This document shows, one piece after another, positions 42,573 through 52,400 of a DNA stretch of 64,000 bases; the stretch's first letter is position 1, and every line of letters begins with the position of its first letter. Below the pieces are notes generated by a model that worked only from the letters and a program-made list of their open reading frames with translations, searched no databases and had not been told where the DNA came from. The stretch is taken from the NCBI GenBank assembly GCA_963736595.1, contig CAVTPG010000011.1:186001-250000 (forward strand), in the 5' to 3' direction. The DNA is from Parapontixanthobacter sp963736595 (lineage in GTDB: Bacteria; Pseudomonadota; Alphaproteobacteria; Sphingomonadales; Sphingomonadaceae). A program made the position numbers and the translations under genes.

Positions 42573-43520
42573 ATGACCCAGAAAACCACCGCCGTCCTGA
42601 GCGCCCTGATCCGCCCGCTGATCGAAGCGCGACTGCCCGACTGGATCGAGCCGCACTGGTTCGCGACCAAGGAAGAGGCACTGGCGCTTGCCCCGACTGC
42701 TGAAATCGGCTGGTTCGACATGATGGATCAGCCCGCGATGGGCGAAATCGTGCGCGCCGCGACACAGCTTAAATGGCTGAATTCCATTTATGCGGGGCTG
42801 GATTTCCTGCCGCTGGATGTGCTGGCCAAACGCGGCACGACGATCACCAATGGCGCAGGGATCAACGCCATCACCATCGCAGAATATGTGATCATGGGGA
42901 TGCTGGTCCATGCCAAGGGCTATGCCGATGTGGTGCGCGCACGCGACCGCCGGGAATGGCTGCTCGATTCACCGGGCAAGAAGGAATTGGCCGGATCGCG
43001 GGCGCTGTTGCTGGGGTTTGGCGCGATCGGCAAGCTGGTCAAACCGCGCCTCGAAGCATTCGATGTCGAAGTTACGACCGTGCGGCGAAGCGGCGGAGAA
43101 GGCGCGCTTGGCCCGGATGAATGGCGCGCGAAGCTGGGCGAATTCGACTGGATCATCCTTGCCGTGCCGGCCACGTCCGAGACCGAAGGCATGATCGGCG
43201 CGAATGAGATCGCCGCCATGCGCGGTGATGCGGTGCTGATCAATATTGCGCGGGGATCGGTGGTCGATCAGGCGGCGTTGACCAAGGCGTTGGCTGAGAA
43301 AACCATCGGCGGGGCGTTTTTGGATGTGACGACGCCGGAGCCGCTGCCCGCCGACGATCCGTTATGGGCGTTGAACAATGCGGAGATTTCCATGCATTTA
43401 TCGGGCCGCGCGCAAGACAAAATGTTTGTGCGGTCCGCCGCGCGCTTTCTGGAAAATCTGGACCGCTATCGCGCGGGCCAGCCGGTCGCGCCGCAACTCG
43501 ATCCGGTGCTTGGCTACTGA
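42573..43520 (+). CDS. D-2-hydroxyacid dehydrogenase
   Basis: A 315-residue NAD(P)-dependent dehydrogenase. The cofactor motif is ALLLGFGAIGKLVKPRL. The catalytic Arg, Glu and His are in INIARGSVVDQ, TTPEPLPADDPLW and ISMHLSGRAQ. The N-terminal domain has the substrate-binding segment SIYAGLDFLPL. Exact substrate (glyoxylate, hydroxypyruvate or another 2-oxo acid) is not predictable. It begins 30 bases after cysS. Confidence 0.91.
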   Translation: MTQKTTAVLSALIRPLIEARLPDWIEPHWFATKEEALALAPTAEIGWFDMMDQPAMGEIVRAATQLKWLNSIYAGLDFLPLDVLAKRGTTITNGAGINAITIAEYVIMGMLVHAKGYADVVRARDRREWLLDSPGKKELAGSRALLLGFGAIGKLVKPRLEAFDVEVTTVRRSGGEGALGPDEWRAKLGEFDWIILAVPATSETEGMIGANEIAAMRGDAVLINIARGSVVDQAALTKALAEKTIGGAFLDVTTPEPLPADDPLWALNNAEISMHLSGRAQDKMFVRSAARFLENLDRYRAGQPVAPQLDPVLGY

Positions 43521-43551
43521 CGCCGGTTTTGTGGCGAACCCTGACGACGCA

Positions 43552-43941
43552 TCATTCGTCTTCCAGCATCAGAATTTCGCATTTCACGCTCATGCGCGGG
43601 CCGGGCAGCATCCGATGTTCGACTTCCGAAATAGTGGCATCGGCGACCAGCTGACGCGGAATGCTGAATTCGTGGTCGGGCAGGGCCGCGATGAAATATT
43701 CCGCTGCCGCGACGGCTTCCGCGCCAGAAAACAGTAGGCTTATCGAATGCCGCGTGCCGCTGAACGTGATGCTGGCCCAGTTGCGCTCGCTATGCTCGAT
43801 GACTTGCGCCGTGTGATCGCACAGATCGAGCAAGGCGGCGCGTAAGCGATCGGACGAAGTGCGGCGCGCTTTGCGAGCGGGTGGGACAGCGCGGTCAGTT
43901 TGTCCGGCCATGTTCCCGGCAGAAATCTTGCCCTCGATCAT
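43552..43941 (-). CDS. Conserved-looking hypothetical protein
   Basis: A 129-residue protein with a basic N-terminus (PPARKARRTSSDRLRAALL) and a mixed alpha/beta remainder: VIEHSERNWASITFSGTRHSISLLFSGAEAVAAAEYF, then an acidic end ILMLEDE. No family recognised. It overlaps the end of the small HTH-like gene upstream by four bases (ATGA), so the two are probably co-translated and may act together. Confidence 0.62.
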   Translation of the reverse strand: MIEGKISAGNMAGQTDRAVPPARKARRTSSDRLRAALLDLCDHTAQVIEHSERNWASITFSGTRHSISLLFSGAEAVAAAEYFIAALPDHEFSIPRQLVADATISEVEHRMLPGPRMSVKCEILMLEDE

Positions 43942-44138
43942 CGTGCATCCTCCGCCGAAACCGGCGCTTGCACATATTTGTTCATGAAATGTTCCACTTT
44001 TTTCTGCGTGTGATCGCGCGGGATCCGTCCCATCCGCAAATCCAGCACAAATCGCGGATCATGCGTGGCAAGCCGTCCGAATTTGGTGGCGGGCATATCG
44101 TGTTTTCTCAGGAATTTTTCGATGTCTCGTATCAGCAT
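43938..44138 (-). CDS. Small HTH-like protein
   Basis: A 66-residue protein: MLIRDIEKFLRKHDMPATK, then FGRLATHDPRFVLDLRMGR and IPRDHTQKKVEHFMNKYVQ. The helix-turn-helix character (FLRKHDMPATKFGRLA) suggests DNA binding, as in small Cro-like proteins. It is divergent from the S24 repressor across ~130 bases, an arrangement that recalls repressor/antirepressor pairs. The ATG at 44138 follows GAGAGG. The longer frame to 44168 is less likely. Confidence 0.62.
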   Translation of the reverse strand: MLIRDIEKFLRKHDMPATKFGRLATHDPRFVLDLRMGRIPRDHTQKKVEHFMNKYVQAPVSAEDAR

Positions 44139-44203
44139 GGGCGACCTCTCTCCGGTGTTCGGTAACATAAGCGAATCCGCTACGTTCCTTATTCGTCCAT
44201 GAT

Positions 44204-44261
44204 AAAATCCTACTTGTCTAGGAAAAATCCTTCGTCTATAAAGAGATTGTTAAGCGAAGGA
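44204..44261. promoter_or_regulatory. Repeat-rich A+T-rich region before the S24 repressor gene
   Basis: AAAATCCTACTTGTCTA at 44204 and AAAATCCTTCGTCTAT at 44224 form an imperfect direct repeat. TCCTTCG (44228-44234) pairs with CGAAGGA (44255-44261), and the second arm is the ribosome binding site of the repressor gene. The region could be an operator or an mRNA structure that masks translation. It is more A+T-rich than its surroundings. Confidence 0.5.
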
Positions 44262-44268
44262 AAAATTT

Positions 44269-44925
44269 GTGAATTTATCCAACGATGTAAGAGCAAATCT
44301 CGCGCAGATGGCCGACGATCGGCGGGTCAGTCTGGCGTCTTTGTCGGAAATGCTGGGTCGCAATCCAACCTATTTGCAGCAATTTATTCGGAAGGGTTCA
44401 CCGCGCAGGCTGGCAGAAAATGATCGGCGGCGGCTGGCCGAATTTTTCGGGGTCGATGAAGTGTCGCTCGGTGCCTCTGCCGATTCTGATCGCGATGGTG
44501 CGCAATCCAAGCGCGATCCAACTCGCTGGATCACTGTGCCGCGTTTGCCATTGGGTGCGTCGGCTGGTCCGGGAGCCATCATCACAGAGGAAAATTCCTT
44601 CGATACGATCCGGTTTTCGCGTAAATGGATGCGCGATATGGGATTGGAGGATGCGCAGCTTTCCACGATCCGGGTAGAGGGCGATTCGATGGAACCGATG
44701 CTGCGCGATGGCGACGAAATTCTGGTCGATCGCGCCAACCGTTCGCAACGCGACGGCATTTATGTGGTGCGGGTTGGCGATGTGCTGCACGTCAAACGGG
44801 TGCAGACAACGGCGCCGGGTCGGCTGACCCTGATCAGCGCCAATGCTGCTTATGCGCCGCTCGATCTGGCGCAGGACGAGGTGGAAATCATCGGCCGGGT
44901 CGTGTGGAAAGGCGGGAAGATTTAG
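44269..44925 (+). CDS. S24-family (LexA/CI-like) transcriptional repressor
   Basis: A 218-residue regulator. The N-terminal HTH (VSLASLSEMLGRNPTYLQQFIRKGSPRRL) resembles phage-type repressors. The C-terminal S24 peptidase has the catalytic serine in VEGDSMEPMLRDGDEILVDR and the catalytic lysine in VLHVKRVQT. The self-cleavage site may be around LGASAGPGA near residue 95, an Ala-Gly-like bond. The GTG start follows GAAGGA. Whether it is RecA-responsive is not visible. Confidence 0.87.
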   Translation: MNLSNDVRANLAQMADDRRVSLASLSEMLGRNPTYLQQFIRKGSPRRLAENDRRRLAEFFGVDEVSLGASADSDRDGAQSKRDPTRWITVPRLPLGASAGPGAIITEENSFDTIRFSRKWMRDMGLEDAQLSTIRVEGDSMEPMLRDGDEILVDRANRSQRDGIYVVRVGDVLHVKRVQTTAPGRLTLISANAAYAPLDLAQDEVEIIGRVVWKGGKI

Positions 44926-44967
44926 TCCGCATTGCATTTTGCCGTCACTGTCGCCAAATCTGGCACC

Positions 44968-45657
44968 ATGACTGAAACCACTTCCCCACAAACTTCCGCG
45001 AAACCAGTGCCAGCAATGCGCGCAGCGATCATGCCGGTTACGCCGTTGCAACAGAATTGCTCGCTGATCTGGTGCACCGAAACGAACAAAGCGGCGCTGA
45101 TCGATCCGGGTGGCGATCTGGCCAAGCTGAAAGCGGGCGTGGCAAAGGCTGGCGTGGAGCTGGAGAAAATCCTGATTACACATGGCCATATCGATCACTG
45201 CGGCGAAGCCGGCATTCTGGCCAAGGAACTGGATTTGCGGATCGAAGGGCCGCATGAGGACGACCGCTTCTGGATTTCGCGGCTGGACGATGACGGAAAG
45301 CGTTACGGCATCAACGGCGAAGTGTTCGAGCCGGATCGCTGGCTAAATGACGGCGACACAGTCACGGTCGGCAATCTGACGCTGGATGTCGTCCATTGCC
45401 CCGGCCATACGCCCGGCCACGTTGTATTCGTGCATCGCCCCAGCAAGTTTGCAATAGTCGGCGATGTGTTGTTTCAAGGCTCGATCGGGCGGACCGACTT
45501 CCCGATGGGCAATCATCAGGATTTGCTCGATTCGATCACGCAAAAGCTGTGGCCGTTTGGCAATGACATTACCTTCATTCCGGGACACGGGCCGACCAGC
45601 ACCTTTGGACAGGAGCGTGCGACGAACCAGTTCGTGTCCGACCGGATGATGGGCTGA
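44968..45657 (+). CDS. Metallo-beta-lactamase fold hydrolase (glyoxalase II-like)
   Basis: A 229-residue hydrolase with the metal motif THGHIDHCGEA, PGHTPGHVVFVH, VGDVLFQGSIGRTDFP and FIPGHGPTSTFGQERATN. This short form lacks the C-terminal helical domain of GloB and fits the YcbL/GloB-like type that may hydrolyse glutathione thioesters. The ATG at 44968 is preferred over 44932. It lies 42 bases after the S24 repressor. Confidence 0.9.
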   Translation: MTETTSPQTSAKPVPAMRAAIMPVTPLQQNCSLIWCTETNKAALIDPGGDLAKLKAGVAKAGVELEKILITHGHIDHCGEAGILAKELDLRIEGPHEDDRFWISRLDDDGKRYGINGEVFEPDRWLNDGDTVTVGNLTLDVVHCPGHTPGHVVFVHRPSKFAIVGDVLFQGSIGRTDFPMGNHQDLLDSITQKLWPFGNDITFIPGHGPTSTFGQERATNQFVSDRMMG

Positions 45658-45690
45658 CGCTGATCTGTGCCGTGGCGCGCTGTAAGCCGC

Positions 45691-46083
45691 TTACAGTATA
45701 TTCAAAGCGATCAGCATGGCGACGATCGCCAGCCCCAGCAGCGTCAGCATCGTGACCAGCGTGCCGATCATGCGCAGCTTGGCCGGACCTTCCGAATCCA
45801 TTCCGATCGCATGAGCGACGCGGCCCAGAATATACGCTCCCGCCACGTAAGCCAGCCAATTGCCGCCTTTGCCGGACAGCTCGATCGCCACGATCAGGGC
45901 CAATACGAAGGGCGCGCTTTCAACGAAATTCAATTGCGCCCGCATCCGCCGGGTCAACGCCGGATTGCCGCCATCGCCATGCAGGATTTTCTCCGAGCGG
46001 CGGATGGCCCCGATGCGCACCATCAGCCAGATCGTGAGGATCGCCAAGGCCGAAGCCGAGGTCAGTGTAACAGGCAAAATCAT
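45691..46083 (-). CDS. MAPEG family membrane protein
   Basis: A 130-residue protein with four hydrophobic spans: LTSASALAILTIWLMVRIGA, the segment FVESAPFVLALIVAIEL, YVAGAYILGRVAHAIGM and IGTLVTMLTLLGLAIVAMLIAL. RRMRAQLNFVESAPF and GRVAHAIGM are MAPEG features, the family that includes microsomal glutathione transferases. Substrate is not predictable. It is convergent with the MBL-fold gene and 30 bases from it. Confidence 0.85.
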   Translation of the reverse strand: MILPVTLTSASALAILTIWLMVRIGAIRRSEKILHGDGGNPALTRRMRAQLNFVESAPFVLALIVAIELSGKGGNWLAYVAGAYILGRVAHAIGMDSEGPAKLRMIGTLVTMLTLLGLAIVAMLIALNIL

Positions 46084-46135
46084 ACGCGCATTCCTTTGCT
46101 GGGTTGCTGTGCGCGCTAGATCGTCCACGCACTGC

Positions 46136-46163
46136 TTGCAACCGTTGAAAATTGCGTTATAGG
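46136..46163 (+). promoter_or_regulatory. Candidate sigma-70-type promoter of rpmF-plsX-fabH
   Basis: TTGCAA (46136-46141) and TATAGG (46158-46163) are separated by 16 bases and lie about 115 bases before the rpmF ATG. The match is fair rather than strong. Confidence 0.4.
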
Positions 46164-46277
46164 CCGCCGCTTCCCCGCTCCATGACGGGCCATGCCATTT
46201 CCGTGCTCTTGCGCGTGGCACCGGCTTGCCTTACGGCGGTCCACGCAAACGAATTTGTTTAAGGAACAGGTGCCGCA

Positions 46278-46457
46278 ATGGCTGTCCCTAAGAGAAAAGT
46301 ATCACCGCATCGCCGCGGCAATCGCCGCTCGCATGATTCGCTACAAGTCGAGCCATTCCATGAATGCTCGAACTGCGGCGAATTGAAGCGCCCGCATAAT
46401 CTTTGCAACGCCTGCGGTTTTTACAACGGACGCGAAATCGTCTCAGTCGGTCTTTGA
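46278..46457 (+). CDS. rpmF: 50S ribosomal protein L32
   Basis: A 59-residue protein: MAVPKRKVSPHRRGNRRSHD at the N-terminus, then HECSNCGE and LCNACGFYNGREIV. The AVPKRK start and the two-cysteine-pair zinc knuckle are typical of L32. It begins the rpmF-plsX-fabH group, a widely conserved order. GGA lies upstream but with long spacing. Confidence 0.94.
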   Translation: MAVPKRKVSPHRRGNRRSHDSLQVEPFHECSNCGELKRPHNLCNACGFYNGREIVSVGL

Positions 46458-46481
46458 CCCGATAATTAGCCGGAGATTGCC

Positions 46482-47537
46482 ATGAGTTTGCCGCGTATCG
46501 CCATTGACGCGATGGGCGGAGACGAAGGCGTTCGCGTAATGATCGAGGGTGCGGCCCTGGCACGGCGCACGCATGACCGGTTCAAGTTCCTGCTGGTCGG
46601 GGACAAACCTCGCATAGAGGCCGGTCTGGCCACGCATCCCGGCATGACCGAGGCGAGCGAAATCCTGCATTGCGAGGATGTCGTGGGCGGCGATGAAAAG
46701 CCGACACAGGCGCTGCGCCGCGCCAAGACCACCTCTATGGGGCTCGCCGTCGATGCCGTAAAGCAAGGCAAGGCCGGTGCTGCCGTCAGTGCCGGAAATA
46801 CCGGCGCGCTGATGGCGATGAGTAAGCTGGCGCTGCGCACAATGCCGGGGATCGACCGGCCTGCGCTGGCGGCGCTGATGCCGACGCTGGGCGATAACGA
46901 CGTTATCATGCTGGATCTGGGTGCGAACCGCGAATGCGATGCGCGCAATCTGGTGCAATTCGCCATCATGGGTGCAGCCTATTCGCGGATCGTGACGGGC
47001 AGAGCCAAGCCGCGCGTCCGCTTGCTCAATATCGGGACCGAGGAAAACAAGGGCACCGAAGATCTGCAGGATGCCGCTGCAAAATTGCGCGAGGCGACCG
47101 GGCTGGCCATGCAATTCGACGGCTTTGTCGAAGCGGACAAGATCAATCGCGGCGAAGTCGATGTGGTGGTCACCGACGGCTTTTCCGGCAATATTGCGCT
47201 GAAAGCGATCGAAGGCACAGCGCGTTTCGTCACCGATTTATTGCGCAATGCTTTTACCAGTTCGATCCGTTCGAAAGTCGGCTTTCTGGTGTCGCGTCCG
47301 GCCACCGAGTTGTTAAAGCACCATCTTGACCCGAACAATCACAATGGCGCGGTATTCCTCGGCCTTAATGGCGTCGTCGTGAAAAGCCACGGCAGCGCCA
47401 ATGCTCTGGGCGTGGCCAATGCGGTGACGGTCGCGGCGCGGCTGCTCGAAGAAACGCTGATCGAGCGGATTGCGGGTGATATGAGCGAATTGGAACATTC
47501 AGGATCGCACGCCGATCCGGCGAACAGCATCGCATGA
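46482..47537 (+). CDS. plsX: Phosphate acyltransferase PlsX
   Basis: PlsX converts acyl-ACP to acyl-phosphate for phospholipid synthesis. The 351-residue protein begins LPRIAIDAMGGDEGVRVMIEG, a family hallmark. GAAVSAGNTGALMAMSKLALRTMPGIDRPALAAL, ALGANRE-type LDLGANRECDARNLVQFA and VDVVVTDGFSGNIALKAIEG complete it. It lies 24 bases after rpmF and overlaps fabH by four bases. Confidence 0.96.
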   Translation: MSLPRIAIDAMGGDEGVRVMIEGAALARRTHDRFKFLLVGDKPRIEAGLATHPGMTEASEILHCEDVVGGDEKPTQALRRAKTTSMGLAVDAVKQGKAGAAVSAGNTGALMAMSKLALRTMPGIDRPALAALMPTLGDNDVIMLDLGANRECDARNLVQFAIMGAAYSRIVTGRAKPRVRLLNIGTEENKGTEDLQDAAAKLREATGLAMQFDGFVEADKINRGEVDVVVTDGFSGNIALKAIEGTARFVTDLLRNAFTSSIRSKVGFLVSRPATELLKHHLDPNNHNGAVFLGLNGVVVKSHGSANALGVANAVTVAARLLEETLIERIAGDMSELEHSGSHADPANSIA

Positions 47538-48499
47538 TCCGCTCTGTCCTTCGCGGCACGGGGTCCGCTTTGCCCGCGCAATGCGTGACCAATGCCGAGC
47601 TGGAAGCCCGCGTCGAAACCAGCGATGTCTGGATCAGAGAGCGCACCGGCATTCGCCAGCGCTATCTGGCGGGCGAGGGCGAAACCACCTCGACGCTGGC
47701 CATCGACGCCGCGCGCAAGGCCCTCGAAGCGGCCGGGATCGAAGCATCCGAAATCGGCTTGATCATCGTTGCCACTGCAACGCCCGACAACACCTTTCCG
47801 GCAACCGCCACCAAAGTGCAGCACGCATTGGGCTGCAATGGCGGGATCGCGTTCGATGTGCAGGCCGTCTGCTCCGGATTTCTCTATGCGCTGACCACTG
47901 CCGATGCGCTGCTACGCACGGGCGCGGCCCAGCGCGCGCTGGTGATCGGAGCCGAAACCTTCAGCCGCATTCTCGACTGGGAAGACCGCACGACCTGCGT
48001 GTTGTTCGGCGATGGCGCGGGCGCGGTGGTGCTGGAAGCGGAAGATACACCCGATGGCAAACGCGGCATTCTGGCCAGCAAACTGCACGCCGATGGTGCG
48101 CATCACGATCTGCTGTATGTCGATGGCGGTCCGTCAACCACCGGCACGGTCGGCAAATTGCGGATGAAGGGGCGCGAAGTGTTTCGGCACGCGGTCGTCA
48201 ATCTGGCCGATGTGCTGAACGAAGTGCTGGAACAGGCGCAAGTCAGCGGCGCGGAGATCGACTGGATCGTCCCGCATCAGGCCAATATGCGGATCCTCGA
48301 TGCAACGGCCAAAAAGCTGGGCCTGCCGCCGGAAAAAATAGTCGTCACGGTCGATCAGCACGCCAATACGTCTGCGGCTTCCGTACCGCTCGCGCTGGAC
48401 GTAGCGGTTCGTGACGGGCGTATCGTCGAAGGCGATCTCATCATGCTGGAAGCAATGGGCGGCGGCTTTGCCTGGGGCGCGGCATTGCTGCGCGTCTGA
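47534..48499 (+). CDS. fabH: 3-oxoacyl-ACP synthase III FabH
   Basis: FabH starts fatty acid elongation by condensing acetyl-CoA with malonyl-ACP. The 321-residue protein has the catalytic cysteine in FDVQAVCSGFLYAL, the histidine in WIVPHQANMRILDATAKKLG and the asparagine in QHANTSAASVPLAL. Its ATG overlaps the plsX stop (ATGA), indicating coupling. Confidence 0.97.
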   Translation: MIRSVLRGTGSALPAQCVTNAELEARVETSDVWIRERTGIRQRYLAGEGETTSTLAIDAARKALEAAGIEASEIGLIIVATATPDNTFPATATKVQHALGCNGGIAFDVQAVCSGFLYALTTADALLRTGAAQRALVIGAETFSRILDWEDRTTCVLFGDGAGAVVLEAEDTPDGKRGILASKLHADGAHHDLLYVDGGPSTTGTVGKLRMKGREVFRHAVVNLADVLNEVLEQAQVSGAEIDWIVPHQANMRILDATAKKLGLPPEKIVVTVDQHANTSAASVPLALDVAVRDGRIVEGDLIMLEAMGGGFAWGAALLRV

Positions 48500-48647
48500 C
48501 GGCTTTTTCAGGCGCATTACCCGAACCTATCTCTTTGCTATCGACTGATAATTTGCGGCAATCCATTGCGAAATCTATAAAATGTTCTTATTGATTAAAT
48601 GGTAAGAGGAATTTGGGGGTCGCAGCAAAGAAGAGAAGGAGGCGAAT

Positions 48648-48944
48648 ATGCGTTCGGTGGGTACGCTAACTCGCGCTGATCTGGCTGAGACTGTGAATCG
48701 CAAACTGGGCTTTTCCCGTTCGGAATCGCTCGACCTGATCGAGTCCATTCTTGGCCATATGTGCAATGCCTTGGAAAAAGGCGAAAATGTCAAAATATCC
48801 GGCTTCGGCAGCTTTGTGCTGCGCGACAAGAAAGAACGGATCGGACGCAATCCGAAAACCGGTGTCGAAGTGCCGATTACCCCGCGAACCGTGCTGACGT
48901 TCCGTGCGAGCCAGCTTCTTAAAGACCGGATCGCGAAGGGTTGA
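48648..48944 (+). CDS. ihfA: Integration host factor alpha subunit
   Basis: A 98-residue DNA-bending protein of the HU/IHF family: TLTRADLAETVNRKLGFSRSESLDLIESIL, GENVKISGFGSFVLRDKKERIGRNPKTG and the terminal LTFRASQLLKDR. RNPKTG carries the DNA-intercalating proline loop. A strong AAGGAGG ribosome binding site precedes the ATG. It follows fabH in the usual alphaproteobacterial order. Confidence 0.94.
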   Translation: MRSVGTLTRADLAETVNRKLGFSRSESLDLIESILGHMCNALEKGENVKISGFGSFVLRDKKERIGRNPKTGVEVPITPRTVLTFRASQLLKDRIAKG

Positions 48945-48948
48945 GCGC

Positions 48949-49362
48949 ATGACAATCGAATTCGATGACGGCAAGGATGCCGGGGCCATGCGCACGATCG
49001 GCGAAGTCAGTGCGGCGCTTGATATCAAGCCGCACGTCCTGCGGTATTGGGAGCAGCAATTTTCCATGCTGAAACCGCTGAAACGCTCCGGCAGCCGCCG
49101 TTATTACCGTGCGCGCGATGTCGCGATGATTCAGGAAATCGACCGGCTGGTCAATCGCGAAGGCTACACGATCAAGGGCGCGAAAAAAGCGCTGGCGAAG
49201 TGGAAGCCTGACAATACGGCGGTGGTCAGTGAAGAAGCCTCGGTATTCTTCAGCGAGGCTGATCGCGATCGCGGCGATGCGGGCAAACAGAGCGATAATG
49301 AGCAGGATTTGATCAAGGAATTGAAGACAATCCGCACGTCGCTCTCGCGCGTTCTGGAATAA
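48949..49362 (+). CDS. MerR-family transcriptional regulator
   Basis: A 137-residue regulator. The winged helix is TIGEVSAALDIKPHVLRYWEQQFSMLKPLKRSGSRRYYRARDV, with ALAKWKPD after it. The C-terminal half is acidic and lacks metal-binding cysteines. It starts 4 bases after the ihfA stop. The ihfA-merR pairing is common in alphaproteobacteria, but the target is unknown. ATG at 48949 is preferred over a longer frame inside ihfA. Confidence 0.9.
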   Translation: MTIEFDDGKDAGAMRTIGEVSAALDIKPHVLRYWEQQFSMLKPLKRSGSRRYYRARDVAMIQEIDRLVNREGYTIKGAKKALAKWKPDNTAVVSEEASVFFSEADRDRGDAGKQSDNEQDLIKELKTIRTSLSRVLE

Positions 49363-49420
49363 TTAGCGTCTAAGTATTTGCGCGCGCTCCCGCCGTAATG
49401 GATGTTCGCGATGGCGCGAC

Positions 49421-52400
49421 TTATTCAGCGGCGAGCAAGTCCTCCGCCGCGCCCAAATCGACGCTGACCAGGCGGCTGACACCCTGCTCGATCATGGTCA
49501 CGCCGAACAATCTGATGCATCCGGCTCATCGTGACTGCATTATGCGTGACGATCAAATAGCGTGTGCTTGTCTCGCGCGTCATGGCATCCAGCAGATCGC
49601 AAAAGCGGTCGATATTGGCATCGTCCAGCGGCGCATCGACTTCATCCAGCACGCAAATCGGGGCCGGGTTTGTGAGGAACAGCGCAAAGATCAGCGCGAT
49701 AGCGGTCAGCGCCTGCTCACCCCCTGATAGCAAGGTGAGCGATTGCAAGCGTTTGCCCGGTGGTTGCGCGAAAATTTCGAGGCCTGCTTCCAACGGATCG
49801 TCGCTGTCGATCAAGGCGAGATGTGCTTGCCCCCCTTCGAACAAGCGCGTGAACAGGCGGCGGAAATGGCGGTCTACCTGCTCAAACGCTTCGCGCAATC
49901 GGACGCGACCTTCGCGGTTCAAACTGCCGATGGAGCCGCGCAACCGGCTAACCGCTTCGGCCAATTCTGCTTGCTCGGTGCTGCTGGAATCAAGTTCATC
50001 TTCCAGCTTCGCCAGTTCCTCCGCCGCCACCAGATTGACCGGGCCGATCCGCTCTCGCGATGCAGTGAGGCGGTCCATCTCCTGACCCTCGGATGCGGCA
50101 TCGCCAACGTTGTCGTCGGTAAAATCAAAGCGCTGCGGCAAAAGTGGCGGCGGGCATTGAAACCGCTCGCCGGAAATGCGACCCATTTCGATCCGGCGGG
50201 CATCCTGATTTTCCGCACGTTCGGACAGTCCAGCCCGTTGCTCGCGCGCTTGCGCCAGAACCTCGCCGGCCTGTGCCAGTTGGCGGTCGGCATCGGCAGC
50301 TTGCGCCTGTGCATCAGACAGTTTGGCTTCCGCTTCCCGCAATGCCAAAGTCAGGCGCTCACGCACGGCATCGCCCTGTTCGATCTCGCGCATCAAGGCT
50401 TCCGGTTTTGCCGCAAAAACTGCGCGCTCCTGTGTCAATTCGTCGGCGCGGCTGGCTGTGTCGGACAAGCGGCGCGCGGCATCGCTTGAGCGTGATTGCC
50501 AGCTTGATTGCTCGGCCCGCTGCGACGCCACCCGTTCTCGTGCGACAGCCAAGCCTTGGTCATGCGCGGCCAGTGCTGCAACGCTTGCTTGCAAAGCGGT
50601 TCGCGCCGTTTCGTTGGCAGTGGCGGCAGCTTCGAGTGCGGCGCGCTCGCTGTCGGGATCGGGGAGGGCGTCGCGCTTGGCTTGGGCCGCCGCGATGTCA
50701 TCCCGCGCCTGCGCCATTCGCTGCTCTTGATCGGCATCGGCAGCATCGAGTTCGGCGAGCCGCTCCTCGAACCGTTCGCGCGCAGCTTTTGCCTGATCCA
50801 ACACGCGCAATGATTGCCGTTCTTTGTCCGATGCTTCGGCAAGCCTGCGCTCGGCACCCACGAGATCGCGCCCGATATCGCTCAAGGCCGTCTCGACCTC
50901 CTTGTGGGCCGTTTCGGCATCCTTGAACACATCGCGCAATTTCGGTAGCTTTTTCGCCAATTCAGCGTGGCGATTATCGGCTTCCAGCCGCGCAGCTTCG
51001 GCTCCACCTTCGCCCTTGGCTATGAATCCGTCCCATCGGCGTAAGGCGCCGTCGGTCGTGACCAGCCATTCGCCGGGTGCAAGTTTGCGGTCATCGTCAT
51101 CCGCCGCCACGTGAACAAGAGCGAAGCGGGCGCGCAACTCGTCGGGGCAATCGATCACAAATTGCTGCAAGCTGTTTTCGACCGGATCGGGTGCCAGGCG
51201 TCCAGTCCAGAAACGCCCGTCTTGCGCCAATTTCGGCTCGCCTAGAGGTGATTTCGCATCGCGCCCCAGAACCGCTGCCACCGCTCGTTCATAGCCCGGT
51301 CTGGCGCGCACTCTGTCGATAGCGAGCGCCTTGCCGGAGCGCCCCTCATTGCGTTTCGCGCGCTGTTCGCGGTCACGTTGTAATGCGCCATATTCGCGCT
51401 CTAAACCGACCAATTCGGCCCGCGCCGTGGATAGCGCAGAGGCCGCCTCATCACGCTGTTCCTGAAGCTGCGACTTGCGGCCTCGCAATTCGTCCAGCGC
51501 TTCGTCCGCCGCGGCTAACTCACGCTTCGCGTCGGCTACCTCGGTTTCAGCGGCGTCCAGCGACACTGCATCACCAGCGTCCTTTTGCAGAGCCTCGCGC
51601 TGGATTTGCCGTCGTTTGGACTCGTCCTGCAAGCGTGCGGCCACCGCTTCTGCTTGGGCCACCTCTGCACCGACCACGCGCCATTCCGCCTCGATCCCCG
51701 CATGATCGGCGGTCGCTTTGGCCAGTGCCAGCTCGCTGGTCCGGCTGGCGCGTTCCGCTTTTTCGCTGGCGGTAAGCAAGGCTGGGCGGCGCTCCTCATC
51801 TTCCGCCAGTCCTGCCGCAATTCCGGTCAACTCGCGTTCCAGCCGGTTCAAAGCCTCCGCTGCATCGCGTGTCATCCGGTCCGCATCCCCTCGGTCATCG
51901 GACAGGCGGCTAAGTTGCCGGTCGAGGTCCGCAATCCGCTCCTCTGCCGCATCCAACTGCGTGGTGAGTGACGCCATCCGGTGACCATGTGCGCTGGAAT
52001 CATCGCGCCGATCGGCCTGCTCCTCGCGCGCCTCGGCCAAGCTCTGCGCAGCGTCCCGCTGAGATGTTTGCGCCGTCGCCACATTTTCCTGAGCCACGCT
52101 AACCGCTGCATCTGCTGCCGCCGCATCCGCCCGCGCCGCTTCCGCCGCCGCCGCCGCATCGCGCCAGCGCGCGAATACCAGCCGCGCTTCGGCCACGCGG
52201 ATTTCGTCCGACAGTTTCTTATAGCGTTCCGCCTGTTTTGCCTGCCGCCGCAGCGAAGCCATTTGCGTATCGAGGCCCGCGACCAGATCGGCCAGCCGCG
52301 ACAGATTGGCCTCGGTCTGACGCAGCTTGGCTTCGGCATCGCGCCGTCTTACGTGCAGCCCCGCGATGCCTGCCGCTTCTTCCAGCATTTGCCGGCGTTC

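Noticed and set aside
43552..44925. Prophage immunity region
   Set aside because: No integrase, structural or lysis genes nearby; core genes flank both sides.
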